Shown: positions 11,540-22,194 of the stretch, piece after piece
Numbering within the stretch: the first letter of the stretch is position 1
How the letters are laid out: the number at the start of each line of letters is the position of its first letter
Assembly: GCA_031841125.1 (NCBI GenBank)
Contig: CM063113.1
Span: 36,273,197-36,337,196 of the forward strand
Reading direction: 5' to 3'
Source of the DNA: Acanthococcus lagerstroemiae
Taxonomy: Eukaryota; Arthropoda; Insecta; Hemiptera; Eriococcidae
DNA length: 64,000 bases
Made by a program: the position numbers and the translations under genes
The notes under the pieces: model-generated
Seen by the model: only the letters and a program-made list of their open reading frames with translations
Database searches by the model: none
What the model was told of the DNA's origin: nothing

Positions 11540-12220
11540 AAAATGCCACGCGTTTACTTACGCCATTGACTTCTCATGTTCCCCACTCGAGTTCATGCTT
11601 CATGGTATTACTAAAAATGAACCCGAAGAGGTCGAAGGTGAAGGTAGCGTAAATGTATAAAGAGTGGTCCTCGCTTACGGTTTGTGTTTGTTTACGTAAA
11701 AATTTTCCTGGTGAAAAGTAATTTCACGTTTTTGGCCACCCCCTCCCCAGATCAGTTCCAATATTTAAAAAATAAAAAGTCTGTAAAGTTTGAGCAAAAT
11801 TGGGAAAAATTAACTCATGCCGCAAGGGGGAGCAGTTCTTACGGAAATAGGAAAGTTAACGCTCTTCTGAAGAAGAAAAAAAAAATGTTATCAGGTACCT
11901 GCGGGTAATAACGCTACCCATTTTTCTGAAGCGATTATCCCCCCTCCCCCACCCAAAAATTGAACGGATTTTGTAACGTGATATTAGAAGGGGATATATT
12001 TCGTAACATTTTACGAGGTTCATTTTTTTGTTGAGACCGTCCACTTCTGGCAGAAATGAAAATTGGAAAACTCTCTTCCTGGCGTTTGTTACTCAACTTG
12101 GAAGGGGGTATATGAACGCCGGTTATGTTCGTTATCATTTTTTTCTAGGAAGCGGCTTTTTATGCGCTAAAAACTGGTGAAATATGCGCGTATGTAATAT
12201 GCGTTTTAAAAAATCCAAAA
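11540..12220. other. no gene recognised
   Basis: Mixed sequence with A and C runs and short frames on both strands. No motif or repeat structure was found that I would defend. Confidence 0.35.
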
Positions 12221-13484
12221 TAGGGTAAGGGCACCAATTATCGCCCACTTTTTTTCAAACCCACAAAAGTCACCCTTCAAATTGAAATAAACCGATACTT
12301 TTACATCGAGAAGGTAGATAGAACCCTTAGGTACAACCTCCTTAATTTTGAGGTCCCAAGTTCAAAAAGTTCAGGAGTTATTAAATTTTATCTCAAAAGA
12401 TCCAAAATCGAAGTTCGAAAAAGTGGTATCCAATATCGCCCACCTACATCCTGTTTTGATAACGCAACTTTGAAGTCGTGCCGAAGCTACAGATTTGACA
12501 ATACAGCTTTCCCGTTTGCGCCATTCCATTCCTTGGAGTTTTCTTAGTCCGATTAAATATTTTTCAATTGTTTTCCGCCGTAGGGGGGGGGGTGGAGGAG
12601 GGTTAAAAGAAATAAAATTGCGCACCAGGTTAAAAAAAAAACAGAATTCATAAAAATATTCCTCCTGTGGGAAGGAGGGGTCTCTGAACCCTCGAAATAC
12701 AATTCTGAGAACATTTTCTTTGAAAAATAAAAAGGGGCGCCAAGGGGGGGGGGTCAAAGTGGTAATTTTTCAAAATTATTGGGCGAGGTATCGAGATGTA
12801 TGTTTTTTGACTCCCCGAGTTAATTTCCACGGTTCCCAAAAAACCAAGAGGGGGCCCGTGGGGGGGGGATTTGAGAATCCATAAGTGGGATATGAAAATG
12901 CATGTTTTTTCTGACACGTTTGACATAATCTTTCAATGTAGCCTTCGGTACACGGTATGTATTATATGCTTTCAAAAGACCCATTTCTTTCTTCAGAACA
13001 CTTTCTGCTGCATAATCCATGCATTGTTTGGTCCAAATCCAACGGTTTTCCACAGTACTCAACATTATACTGCAAAAAATTCGACTAACGTGATTTTGAA
13101 GGGAGCGATATTGAGGCACTTTCAATGTTTTCAGAGATAATTTCAAAAATGCCACTTCTAATGAAAATAGCGATAAATATTTACCTAAACCCGATAGTAT
13201 GGAGCGTTCTGAACCGATAAATGCATTCATTAAATTTTTCCGCGGCTTAATTTGAAATTAATCACTCGTTTGTAGTAGACATGCAAAATTTTCCGACTTC
13301 ACAAAACAGATTTTGTTCAATAAAATTTTATGTGTGAATTTCGGAACGCGACTATTTCTACAGCATAAAAGGACCACAAAATACACATAGTATCATAATC
13401 AGCCGCTAGATCGTGTAATAAATAGACGAAATATTGAGGTGGGCGATATTATGGAACTGGGCGATATTTCGTACCTTTATCCTA
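12221..13484 (-). mobile_element. pogo-like DNA transposon, decayed
   Basis: The inverted ends are TAGGGTAAGGGCACCAATTA followed by TCGCCCA at the left, and TGGGCGATATTTCGTACC followed by TTTATCCTA at the right. Both sit at TA, in line with the TA target preference of the pogo/Tc1 group. The interior carries a minus-strand helix-turn-helix remnant (12904-13044) and long G runs. The catalytic DDE block was not seen. A related ending style (GGGGTAATATCGG) occurs in the element at 57541. Confidence 0.6.
12904..13044 (-). pseudogene. CENP-B/psq-type HTH of a pogo transposase
   Basis: Residues 63-109 of a 136-codon minus-strand frame. They read RWIWTKQCMDYAAESVLKK, then EMGLLKAYNTYRVPKATLKD and YVKRVRK. 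The pattern of a tryptophan-rich start, a basic linker, a glycine turn and a V-P-x-x-T-L-x-D/R recognition helix is the N-terminal DNA-binding domain shared by pogo-type transposases, CENP-B and jerky. The frame before and after is not transposase-like, so this is a fragment. It lies inside TIR ends of pogo type, which supports the assignment. Confidence 0.65.
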
Positions 13485-14040
13485 TGCGCTAAAAACTTGA
13501 AAACATGCGCTAACGATATGGGTGTCATTTTAAAGAGCGTGAAGAGCTGTATCTTATTCTAACGTTGGGAAAAGATAATCAATTGATCAAGTCATTTATA
13601 CATTAAAAAAATTATTGTAAAAAGGAATGAGTTCTTATAATAATTTTGATCCTCGCTGCGCTATTAATCGAACACGTTGCGGTATTTCTCACGTTTGCTG
13701 CTCGTACAGTAATATCCTAATTGAGTGCGTGATTTTAAAAAGGGCCTAAGTCGACTTATGCCCTTTCCAAATAATTCCAAAAAATGAATCTGTGAAGTGT
13801 CGTCTAACCTGTGTTGCAAACTGGGTGGCGTTATCTATCATACTCGCTGAGAACTTTGCCATTAAATGTGTGGACAGTCTGCTTAGTTGTTGATCTTTTC
13901 TCATGTAAATATTATCAAGAACTTTACGCGCTGAAGTTCACGATTTTCAAAATTATTATACAATATTGCTAGCAGCGCACCACATATCTCTATTCTATGT
14001 GTTAAAAAAAAAAATTACAAAAATGTATAAAGTTATGATA

Positions 14041-14399
14041 TTACAAGACCTCCTTCCACACCACATTTGCAGTTTTATAGCTACCAGGTTGTACTTGGAT
14101 TTTTAAATTATTAAACGAAGTTGTCCGCGACAGAGCTACGTATAATTGTCCATGACTGAAGGAAGACATACTCGGGTAGATGTATCCCAACCTTCTCCAG
14201 CGTCTATTCCTGGGCCCTGTTGATCATCATACAAAAGGCTAACACACTTCACAGAAACATCCTCCTCCACACGGAGTCGCCGTTTTTTGGTGGCTGAAGG
14301 GCCACACATCATACCAGAATTTTCACTATCCATCTTTCGTTTCTCACTTATTCGTTTATCACGCTTTGTCTTTCTACCGAGACCCATATTAAAATGCAA
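14041..14399 (-). pseudogene. Helitron Rep/helicase, internally deleted
   Basis: The minus strand reads, across one in-frame stop and one frameshift, AFCMMINRAQE, then TLEKVGIHLPEYVF, then SHGQLYVALSRTTSFNNLKI and a terminal VVWKEVL stop. This is the C-terminal Pif1/SF1B helicase block (motifs V and VI, with the diagnostic GQLYVALSR) found at the end of Helitron proteins. Immediately upstream the strand has an ATG and a basic N-terminal-like peptide (MGLGRKTKRDKRISEKRKMD, 14340-14399). This suggests that the start and end of the ORF were joined by an internal deletion that removed the Rep domain. Helitron end signals (5' TC, 3' hairpin plus CTRR) were not pinned down. Confidence 0.75.
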
Positions 14400-14510
14400 A
14401 AAACATACTAACCCAAATTATAAATCAAAAGAAAAAGTATTAAGAAGTCACTCAGAAGCACAGTCGGATCACCACTAATTGAAAGGATGAGGAGTACTTT
14501 ATATAGACAC

Positions 14511-15090
14511 AGTGTCCTCATTTGATTGGCTAATGCTGAAAGCCAATCAGAATGCAGTATTTTATTTGTGTATGGAAATGTGGCTTTATATGATTGGATA
14601 ATGCTGAAAGCCAGTCAGAATGCAGTATTTTATTTGTGTATGGAACGAATTTGAGTGATTGAAAAAGCAGATGAAATAGGTAGCTTCACTGAGTGTTCTT
14701 AGACCTAGATGAACTTTGTAAGTCAAGTAGTTCGTGAGTAATGGATAAATGAGTGGAAGAAATGCGTGTGAGTAATGAAGTTGAGTTGGTTGTTTCCTCA
14801 TAATTCTCCTCAGACTAAACAGATTTGAGTGATCAAAAAAGCATATGAAAGAAGTTGCTTCACTGAGTGTTTTTAGACTAAGATGAACTTTGTAGGTGAA
14901 TTAGTTCGTGAGTAGTGGACAAATAAGTGGAAGAAATGCGTGTAAGTAGTGAAGTTGAGTTGGTTGTTACCTCATAACTCTCCTCAGACTGAACGGATTT
15001 GAGTGATGAAAAAAGATTCATAAGGAGCTTGATTCACCAAGTGTTTTAAGGTCTTAACCAGCATTGTGCGATAATTAGGGCCTGAGATAT
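14511..15090. repeat. tandem repeats, 174 bp and ~70 bp units
   Basis: A 174 bp unit starts at 14653, 14827 and (partial) 15001. Each copy begins GAGTGAT and includes CTTCACTGAGTGTT and AAATGCGTGT. Just before it, a shorter unit (TTGGCTAATGCTGAAAGCCA, then ATCAGAATGCAGTATTTTAT) occurs twice, at about 14526 and 14594. Two subfamilies of tandem repeats thus lie side by side next to the Helitron fragment. Confidence 0.75.
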
Positions 15091-15339
15091 AGGTGTTGAA
15101 CTTCATAGAACCCAGTTTTTCAAACATATTTTTAATATGTAGATTATGCAAAATATTATTATGTAGCGAATATGAGTTTTTCGTGTGGGTGCCATTGCGC
15201 CATGAAAATTCCGCCGGATGCTCGAGCCGAAATTTTTTCTGCGTTTGTAAATGGAGAGGTACAGAGAATCAGGCAGGGAGAGTTTTTTCTGGAGGGGAAG
15301 AAATTATGAAAGTCTGACAACTCAACATTTCCACTTATA

Positions 15340-16110
15340 TTAGCAAGAAAAAAAAATCTTTTGACTTGTTGGATTTTTTGAACTTTTGATCCACCTACTA
15401 AAATTTTCCAACTCCGGCGGATGCTTGGGGGCAGTTTGCCCCCGTGCCCCCCTTATTTTCGTCTCTGAGAGTGAAAGATTAGTGTTTACAGTAACTTCCC
15501 AAACATGCAAGATATTTTGAATATTCAAAAAAGCGCAAAAAAAAATTAACTGTAAAAAGGGCACAATTTGGGTACTTTCATCACGTGCTTATTAAAAAGG
15601 AATGTTTGGATGTTCAAACTATTTATGTTTTTGAATTCTAGAGACTTCAAACTTTTAGGCTTTTTTGGCTACACCCTTCTATATTTTTTATTTTTTGCGT
15701 GGCTTAAAAGTGAAAACATTAATAGCGTTTTTCTCAGAACGCTATTTTTCGAGTTGGGCCCTTCTTAAAATCACGCACTCAACTGTACATTTTATTATTC
15801 AGATTGAAATGCATGAAATTTCTCAGTGTGTGTGTACACATAAATGTAATGAGCTTGAGATTAAAATCTGTCGAGAAGCGATCAGCATTTGATACCGCTG
15901 AAATCCCTGTGCGTCAATATTAGCTGAAATTTTGAAAAAATTCAACTGAGAATAGCGAAAGTAGAAGCAGAGACAAAACTAAGGGGTGGCACGGGGGCAG
16001 CTTGTCCCGCAAGCCTCCGCCAACGTTAGTAAATTTTAGTACATGGATTAAAAGTTGGAAAATTTCAACTAATCAAAAGAGATTTAAAATTTGAGGATTA
16101 CGTTGGCAAA
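15340..16110. repeat. inverted copies of a GGGGGCAG-bearing repeat
   Basis: Two copies face each other. Near 15360-15450: CTTTTGATCCACCTACTAAA, then GGATGCTTGGGGGCAGTTTG. Near 15985-16080: GGGGGCAGCTTGTCCCGCAA, then AGTACATGGATTAAAAGTTG. A shorter related GCCGGATGCTCGAG occurs at 15216. The part between is AT-rich with no gene. Confidence 0.5.
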
Positions 16111-16119
16111 ATATGCAGG

Positions 16120-17050
16120 GTGTTTATTTTTCAATGCCCCTTCCACCTGGTAAGTAGGCAACCTACCCCGACAATATGTGACCGGCTCGAAGGAAAGGGG
16201 CTTACGTCTAAAAAATTGATTCGGGTTTTTTGCAGATTCATATTCTCGATCTTAAACAGCATCCACTCCCGTTTGCCCAACTTCAAAAAACCTATTTTGC
16301 ACGGCTGTACAAGCGTTTGAAAATTGATAGTTGTAAAAAAAACAAAAAAAAAACAGGTAATTTATAAGAAAGAAGGTTAACGACTGTGTGTGATTTTACT
16401 CACAAAATGAGTGGTTCTGAAAAACAGACAATCTTCAATCTTCGCTACAGAATTGGTTGCATTCTTTCTATATTGAAGGGGCAATTCAATATTATTTTTT
16501 TGAAAATGCTGATAATAATTTCAAAAATTTTTAAACAAAAAAATTTAAACATGGTATTTCATTGTTCATACTACTTGTAACAAAACACATTGTAGACATA
16601 ACTGTCTATCATCAATAGTAAAGGTGCAAAAAATCCACCAAAAATATCAATTTTTAAAATTAATTTATGGCTCCTTCAATTTTGAGAATAGGCTATTCTT
16701 TTTGGGGAGATTTTTTGTATTTCTGTAAATGAAGTAGCATACTAAGGTGAGTTTCCCCATTTAAAAATTACAGAATTTTTTAATAAGAAACTATAATTGA
16801 CTATCACTTTCTCTCCGCTTCCTCCTCCTACTCCCCACCGCTGAACGTGCACCTGGCTGACCATTCTGACATGTTCCACACACTTACAGACGACAACACG
16901 ATTCCGAAGCATAACCTGTACGATACAGCGTTACCAAACTTCAAACGCGTTTTTCTCAAAAATTTGATTTTAGACGTAAGCATCCTTTCTTCCAAGCCGG
17001 TCAGCTATGTTTTCATACCCTTACTTTTGAAGGGACTGAGTCATGGTCAA
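16120..17050. other. inverted repeat segment with a coding-like stretch
   Basis: Sequence near 16200-16235 (GGCTTACGTCTAAAAAATTG) is inverted near 16955-16982 (TTGATTTTAGACGTAAGC), so this is probably another mobile element. Within it, 16846-16976 reads as a plausible peptide (HLADHSDMFHTLTDDNTIPK) ending at a good donor, GAC|GTAAGC. The donor falls inside the inverted repeat. Confidence 0.35.
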
Positions 17051-17395
17051 ATCTTGAAAAGTTTTCTATCTTTAAATTTTTTTTCCTTTTCGCGACTGGA
17101 GATAAGACAGAAAAATGGGACCAGTAGGTAATGGTAGAGGGCAGCTGGGGTAACCACAGAAAACCATAAAAGGAAAATACATCGACATAATTATTGAAAC
17201 AACTCTCAGTTGAAACATGTCGCAGGCGGATCTGCAACCACGGGGAAACGGGAAAGCATTTTCATGTCTCGCAGCCATGTCTTCAAACTTGGAGATCTTT
17301 TATGTTTGAACAGAGTATGTCCTTGAAAGTTGCTGATCTGCCCCTGCAATGTCTCTGATTTTTATATAGGCAACCCGCCGTGCGTTTTTTTCTCC

Positions 17396-18990
17396 CGGAG
17401 GCGGTGGTGAATTTTACTTTTTTAGAGAGATTTCCATGGAAATGTCAACCACTGAACTGAATTGTCATCATGAAGAGCTAAATCAAACGGACTGGCTTCG
17501 TGTCGGGGAGGGGGAGGGCGTAACGATTTTCGCTCAAGTATACCCATGGCTGAAGGAAGAAAAATAAATTTCCACGGAAATGTCAACCACTGAACTGAAT
17601 TGTCACCATGAAGAAGTAAATTTTACGGATTAGCTTCTTGTCGGGGGGGGGGGGCGTGATTTCGATTCTCGCCTCAGAAGTAACGCTCAAAATAACAAAG
17701 GACTAAAAGGCGGCTTCTGATATGAAAGTCTTGAGTAGACTATTCTAGCAGTGACAGGCAGCAAAGATCAAGATAAATGAGCACATGGCTAGAGTTCACG
17801 GTTTCCGCTCAAGTATACCCCCTGAACTGAACTGGAAATGAGCAGAGAAGAGAAAACAAGTAACCTCGTTCCTTTGAGGAGGGTCGGCAAAAAGAACGCA
17901 TCTTGATTCTCAACAAGAAATAATGAAATAACGCTCAATCCATGGCTGGAAGAAAAATGCATTTCCATGGAAATGTCAACCACTGAATTCGTGTCGGGGG
18001 AGCGTTACGGGCGCTAAAGTAACGCTTTAAAGTAACGTTTTTTGAAATTTTTGACATTTTCATGTCCTTGCTTTGGCATGTAGAAAGAAATTTTCAAAAA
18101 AGTTACGTTAGTGCTCGTATCGCTCCGCCGACACAGTTCAGTTCAGGAATGCATATTGGGTGAAGCCAATCCGTATGATTTAGTTCTTCATGGTCACAAG
18201 TCAGTGCACAATTCAGTTCAGTGGTCCGCATTTCCATGGAAATTTTTAGCTCTTCTAGCCATCTTCAGTATTTAATAGAAATTTCCATGGAAATTTTTTT
18301 GGACATTTTCATGTATGTATTTGCTTTGACACATAGAAAAAATGCCAAAGAGTTTCAAAAGACGTTACTAATACATATAATGCGTTACTTTAGCGTCCAT
18401 ATAGCTCCCCGAGACAAATTCAGTGACATTTCCATAGAAATTTATTTTTCTTCCAGTCATGGGTATATTTGAGTGAAAACCGTTACACTCCCCTCAACAC
18501 GCTCGGAAACTGTAACGCCCCCCTTCCTATAACAAAGCCAGTCCGTATGATATAGCTCTTCATGATGACAGCTCAGTTCAGTGGTTGACATTTTCATGGA
18601 AATTTCTATTAACAACATAGCTACAGATTGCAGTCGCGCAGCAACAACACGGCTGCACACTGTTTCTATATGCCAAAGCAAATACATGAAAATGTCAAAA
18701 AAAACAACATTCCGTGGAAATTTCTATTAAATACTGAAAATGGCTAGAAGAAATAAAAATTTCCGCGGAAATGTGGACCACTAGTTGAATTGTGAACTAA
18801 CTTGTGACCATGAGGAGCTAAATCATACGGATTGGCTTCACCCAATACGCACTCCTGAACTGAACTTGTGTCGGAGGAGCGTTACAGCGTTACGGGCGCT
18901 AAAGTAACGCAGTAAAGTAACTTTTTTTTGGAAATTTTTTCCTATGTGCCAAAGCAAAGACATGAAAATGTTAAAAAATTGATACTCAGG
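17396..18990. repeat. cluster of ATTTCCATGGAAAT repeats
   Basis: At least six copies in both orientations. Each contains ATTTCCATGGAAATGTCAAC, CCACTGAACTGAATTGTCA and an ATCATACGGATTGGCTTC-like motif, then GTGTCGGGG and GCGTTACG. Direct copies start near 17434, 17568, 17960 and 18740; inverted ones lie near 18110-18240 and 18405-18600. ATTTCCATGGAAAT is itself palindromic. It looks like a MITE family that inserted repeatedly into itself. Confidence 0.65.
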
Positions 18991-19030
18991 AATTTTGAGT
19001 TGAGTCAGTTGAGAATTTAATAATTCCCTC

Positions 19031-19295
19031 CAGTGGCGTAGCCAGGGGGCAAGGCACCTGAAATTGAATTAACGCCCCTCTATCATCGAAACATATGCAA
19101 AATTAGCAATTTTTCGCCTTTAAAACACGTTTTTTCGAAAAATTTTTGCTCGAGCAGTAATTTTACCTTCATTTTTCATAAAATAGTCCTCTAATATCGG
19201 CAATTTAAAAAAAAACCTTAATTTCCGACTTTTTCTCCCTTGAAAATCTTACTTCGTCCACCCCCTCCCTTGGGAAAATCCTTGATACGTCACTG
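19031..19295. mobile_element. hAT-like MITE, CAGTGGCGTAGCCAGG ends
   Basis: The left end is CAGTGGCGTAGCCAGG and the right end is CCTTGATACGTCACTG, its imperfect inverse. It is the same family as the element at 8541-9007. The flanking 8-mers (ATTCCCTC and ACTCCCCT) are only partly alike. Confidence 0.65.
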
Positions 19296-19479
19296 ACTCC
19301 CCTCCCCTTCACCCAGAAAAAACTTCTCGCTACGTTTCTGAGTAGGACGTTGAAATTTATTATTAATCGCGATTTCAAGGTTCAATACTAATACGGGGGG
19401 GGGGCAGTAGAGGCCATTTAAAAAAGTAGATCAACATTTGGCACTTTACCTTACAGCCTCTTGCTTTTCTCTTTGTACC

Positions 19480-19914
19480 AATCCTGTGTAGCTCGGCTAT
19501 AAACAAACCGCCGGCGATGCCGGGCATGCTGTGGCCGTGGAAACGCGGCGCGGCGCGGGCTCTCATCAAGGCGTATATCCGACTCGTCGCCGTCCGTACC
19601 GTCAGTGCCATCACTCTGTCACTCTCCCGATCTGTCACTTCCGCCGCGAGAGGCTCACCCACGTGCGTGAAACTGAAAAGGCCCGGTGCCGGTATCCCCG
19701 CGCCGTCACCGTCTCTGCGAGCCGGTCTACCGTTGCCATTGCGCGAGGGTGTCCGCCGCGGGTATCCGATGCGTTTCGTTTCGGTTTCGATTTCGAGGGA
19801 CGAGGAATGAGACAAACGCGTCTCCTATTATCCTGCCCGCCGAGGTGAACCTAGTTAAGGATGGTTTTTCTAATCCTGCAGAAACGGAAGCGTAAAGCGC
19901 GAAGTGAGATCCCG
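19480..19914 (+). promoter_or_regulatory. CpG-rich promoter and non-coding exon 1 of the Rho gene
   Basis: A sharp rise in G+C and CpG starts at about 19490. The segment ends at a strong donor, CCCG|GTAAGT, after 19914. The matching acceptor is TTTGACACAG before 20216, followed 19 bases later by the ATG of the Rho coding exon. Several overlapping 70-145 codon frames on both strands here reflect base composition; none resembles a known protein. The transcription start cannot be fixed from sequence. Confidence 0.55.
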
Positions 19915-20215
19915 GTAAGTGCGGGGACCGCCGGGTCGGAGAAGACGCTAGGCACCCGCTCGCTGCCGTGTATCCGTTTTCGACTACCGGGTTACTTCCT
20001 TCTTTTTTTTTTTTTTCCCTTTCGCTTCTTCTTTCGTTTCGTCACCTGTGTAATTGGCCCCCGTTAACAGCTGCCAAATTATGTGGAAGAGGGAAAAAAA
20101 ATACCCGGAATCATTACCTGGAGTGCTCTTCGTCGTATTCTTCCGCGTGAAAACACGATTTCTAGGTACTCTATAAGTATGTGTGTACCTAACGCGATTT
20201 GTTTCTTTGACACAG

Positions 20216-20431
20216 GTTTTGCTCCTCGGACGAAATGGTGAAGAATGGCAACGGAAACGTCAACGGCAACGCCAATGGAAGCATGACTTCGTTGAAGACG
20301 ACGTCGCAGAAAACGCTGCCCAAGCCCCGCAACCTGAAGATCACCGCCGTGGGTGATGGAATGGTCGGCAAGACCTGCATGCTGATCACGTACACGTCGC
20401 AGGAGTTCCCGGAGGAATATATACCTACAGT
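20216..20431 (+). CDS. RhoL: Rho-family GTPase (RhoL-like), first coding exon
   Basis: Coding starts at the ATG at 20235. The first 66 residues comprise a low-complexity Asn/Gly N-terminal extension ([12 protein letters not shown], residues 4-15) and then [20 protein letters not shown]. The P-loop GDGMVGKT is at residues 40-47 and switch I ([10 protein letters not shown]) at 57-66. EYIPT followed by a phase 2 donor (ACAGT|GTGAGT at 20431/20432) is typical of Rho genes. Rho GTPases switch between GDP and GTP and control actin and cell shape at membranes. The [11 protein letters not shown] form and FPEEYIPT resemble insect RhoL more than Rho1, Rac or Cdc42, but the extended N-terminus is unusual and the symbol is tentative. 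Confidence 0.85.
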
Positions 20432-20778
20432 GTGAGTATAATATAGCGAGAAGCCACTACCCTATATTTATAACGCTAAGAATCAGCATAGTGGTGGCAA
20501 GAAGAGACCCCAAAGAGAATAGAGTAGAGATTTGTGAGATTACGTCGAGCACGTCTACATATATTCTTCAACATCTCCACTTGATTTTCTTCCTCATTGC
20601 AGGGATTAAAGCTCAAGAGTTGCTTTCGATAAATCTTTTTCAAAAATTCTAGCCCACCTTGACCTATTGGTTGAGCTATTGATGCGATATTTGGTGAAAG
20701 GAGAATCGCTCTTACACCGCCCATTTTCAATGATTTAGAATTTCCATGGCCTGGCGTACTATCCGAGAGGAGAATCGC

Positions 20779-21631
20779 CAGGGGCGGATGGGCCACAGGA
20801 CAATTCGGGCAAATGCCCGGTGCGCCGCCGTCATTTGTACGCTGCGGCGCCGGTACCATAGGCGCCGACTTGGCACTTTTTGGGAGGGCGACGCCCCCTT
20901 CAATATTTTCGACTCAAAAATGGAAAAAGTAAGTCTCATTTTTAGTTTTCCCTTCTGGCGATATCCATGTCCATCTCCTGTTGACTTATTTTTCTTGTAA
21001 AAAGTGTTTGCTGTACATAAGTTAAATTTTTGGGCAATTTCTACTAATCTCTCCCCCTGTAGTTTCTCTCCCCCACACCAGATGGGCCGCAGTGTTTTGA
21101 ATTAGCCTCCCCTCCTACTTTTGCGTTGAAGTCCCCCATTATTACTTCTCTTTTTGAATTGTTGCCTCCAGTTCGTCATAAAATTTATCTGCTTCTGCCT
21201 TCTGTGCTCCGGCTGTAGGTGTATACACTTGCAAGATTAGCATTTTTGTCTTCTCATCTATTTTCAGTTTTAGTAGGCATATTCGTTCAGATATTATTTT
21301 AATTTTCACAACATTATTTTTGATATTTTTGTTGATATAAAAACCCACCCCCTGTAAGCTTTTGTGGAACCAAAGTAGTATAGATAGCTGTCTCTCCTCC
21401 TTTCTGCCAGTCTTTCCCCATATTTTCTAACTTCCGACTCGTTTCTTAAATAATTTTCATAATTAGTTATCATTTTTTAAAACATTTTTCTTGGTGTTCT
21501 CAGTTATAAATACACTTTATTAAAAAAGTCAATTTAATTAATATGTGTGGAGGGGGGGGGGGAGGCAAAACTCTTACGGCGCCGCACCACTCCAAATGCC
21601 CGGTAATAATTTTAGTTCCCATCCGCCCCTG
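20779..21631. mobile_element. hAT-like element, perfect 8 bp TSD
   Basis: The ends CAGGGGCGGATGGG and CCCATCCGCCCCTG are inverted. The flanks carry a perfect 8 bp direct repeat, AGAATCGC, at 20771-20778 and 21632-21639. The inner ends also mirror each other (AAATGCCCGGTGCGCCGCC and GGCGCCGCACC...AAATGCCCGG). It lies in the Rho intron and contains an RTE endonuclease fragment in the middle, so it is a chimeric or nested non-autonomous copy. Confidence 0.85.
21040..21470 (-). pseudogene. RTE-type LINE endonuclease fragment
   Basis: The minus strand reads VGFYINKNIKNNVVKIKIIS, then ILQVYTPTAGAQKAEADKFY, and after a frameshift IMGDFNAKVGGEANS and CGPSGVGERN. VYTPT, GDFNAKVG and the GxGERN loop are the core of the APE-type endonuclease of RTE-clade non-LTR retrotransposons. 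Only the endonuclease part is present. It lies between the ends of the hAT-like element at 20779-21631. Confidence 0.75.
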
Positions 21632-22005
21632 AGAATCGCTTTTTTTGGTGAATGATTTTCTTCAAAAAATTTGTTCGCTAAAGGGACAAATTCTTTTTGA
21701 AATAATAAGGTAAAAATTTGACTGTCCCAGGCGCTACTTTGAATATGAATAAGCAGCTAACAACGCGAAATTTTCTGGTTCAAATAATCGAGATTAAGTG
21801 TGTAGGTACTGTGACACAAAACATATCCAAATATCTAAAAACATTGATACCTGCGTAAGCCGCGGATTAAGCTAGGAAATATAAGGTCGATATATAATGA
21901 ATAAATACATTTAAAAAGGTGGGGTCAAGCTGCATTTACAACTAGAAAAGCAAAAATCAAATGCTAAATTAACGACTTCTTTCAAAAATCACAAGAATAG
22001 ACCAC

Positions 22006-22194
22006 CTAACAAAAATTATTAAGGCAAGAAAGGCAAATTTTTATAATAAGAAACTAGAGTGCGCAGAAACCGACTCTAAGAAAATTTGGAGAATATTGCA
22101 AGATATGAGAAGTCACAGTATGGATAGTAAAAACGAAGTACACAGCATGAAAGACCCGACCAAAACTATTCACGAGGCGTTCTTCGAAATCTGA
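22006..22194 (+). pseudogene. non-LTR retrotransposon linker fragment
   Basis: A 62-codon frame reads LTKIIKARKANFYNKKLECA, then DSKKIWRILQDMRS and HEAFFEI before a stop. The K-x-x-Y/F-x-x-K...DSKKIW pattern is usual between the endonuclease and reverse transcriptase of jockey- or CR1-like LINEs. No other domain is adjacent. Confidence 0.5.

Larger units (their letters stand above)
13717..15788. mobile_element. TIR-bounded segment containing a Helitron remnant
   Basis: The left end has TTGAGTGCGTGATTTTAAAA followed by AGGGCC. The right end has GGGCCCTTCTTAAAATCACG followed by CACTCAA, its inverse. The left copy carries about 11 extra bases next to the terminus. Inside are the Helitron fragment (14041-14399) and the tandem repeats (14511-15090). 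No transposase for this element was recognised. Confidence 0.5.

Noticed and set aside
19375..20067. Several 68-146 codon frames on both strands around the Rho promoter
   Set aside because: They overlap each other in a CpG-rich region, match no family and end at or cross the splice donor at 19914.
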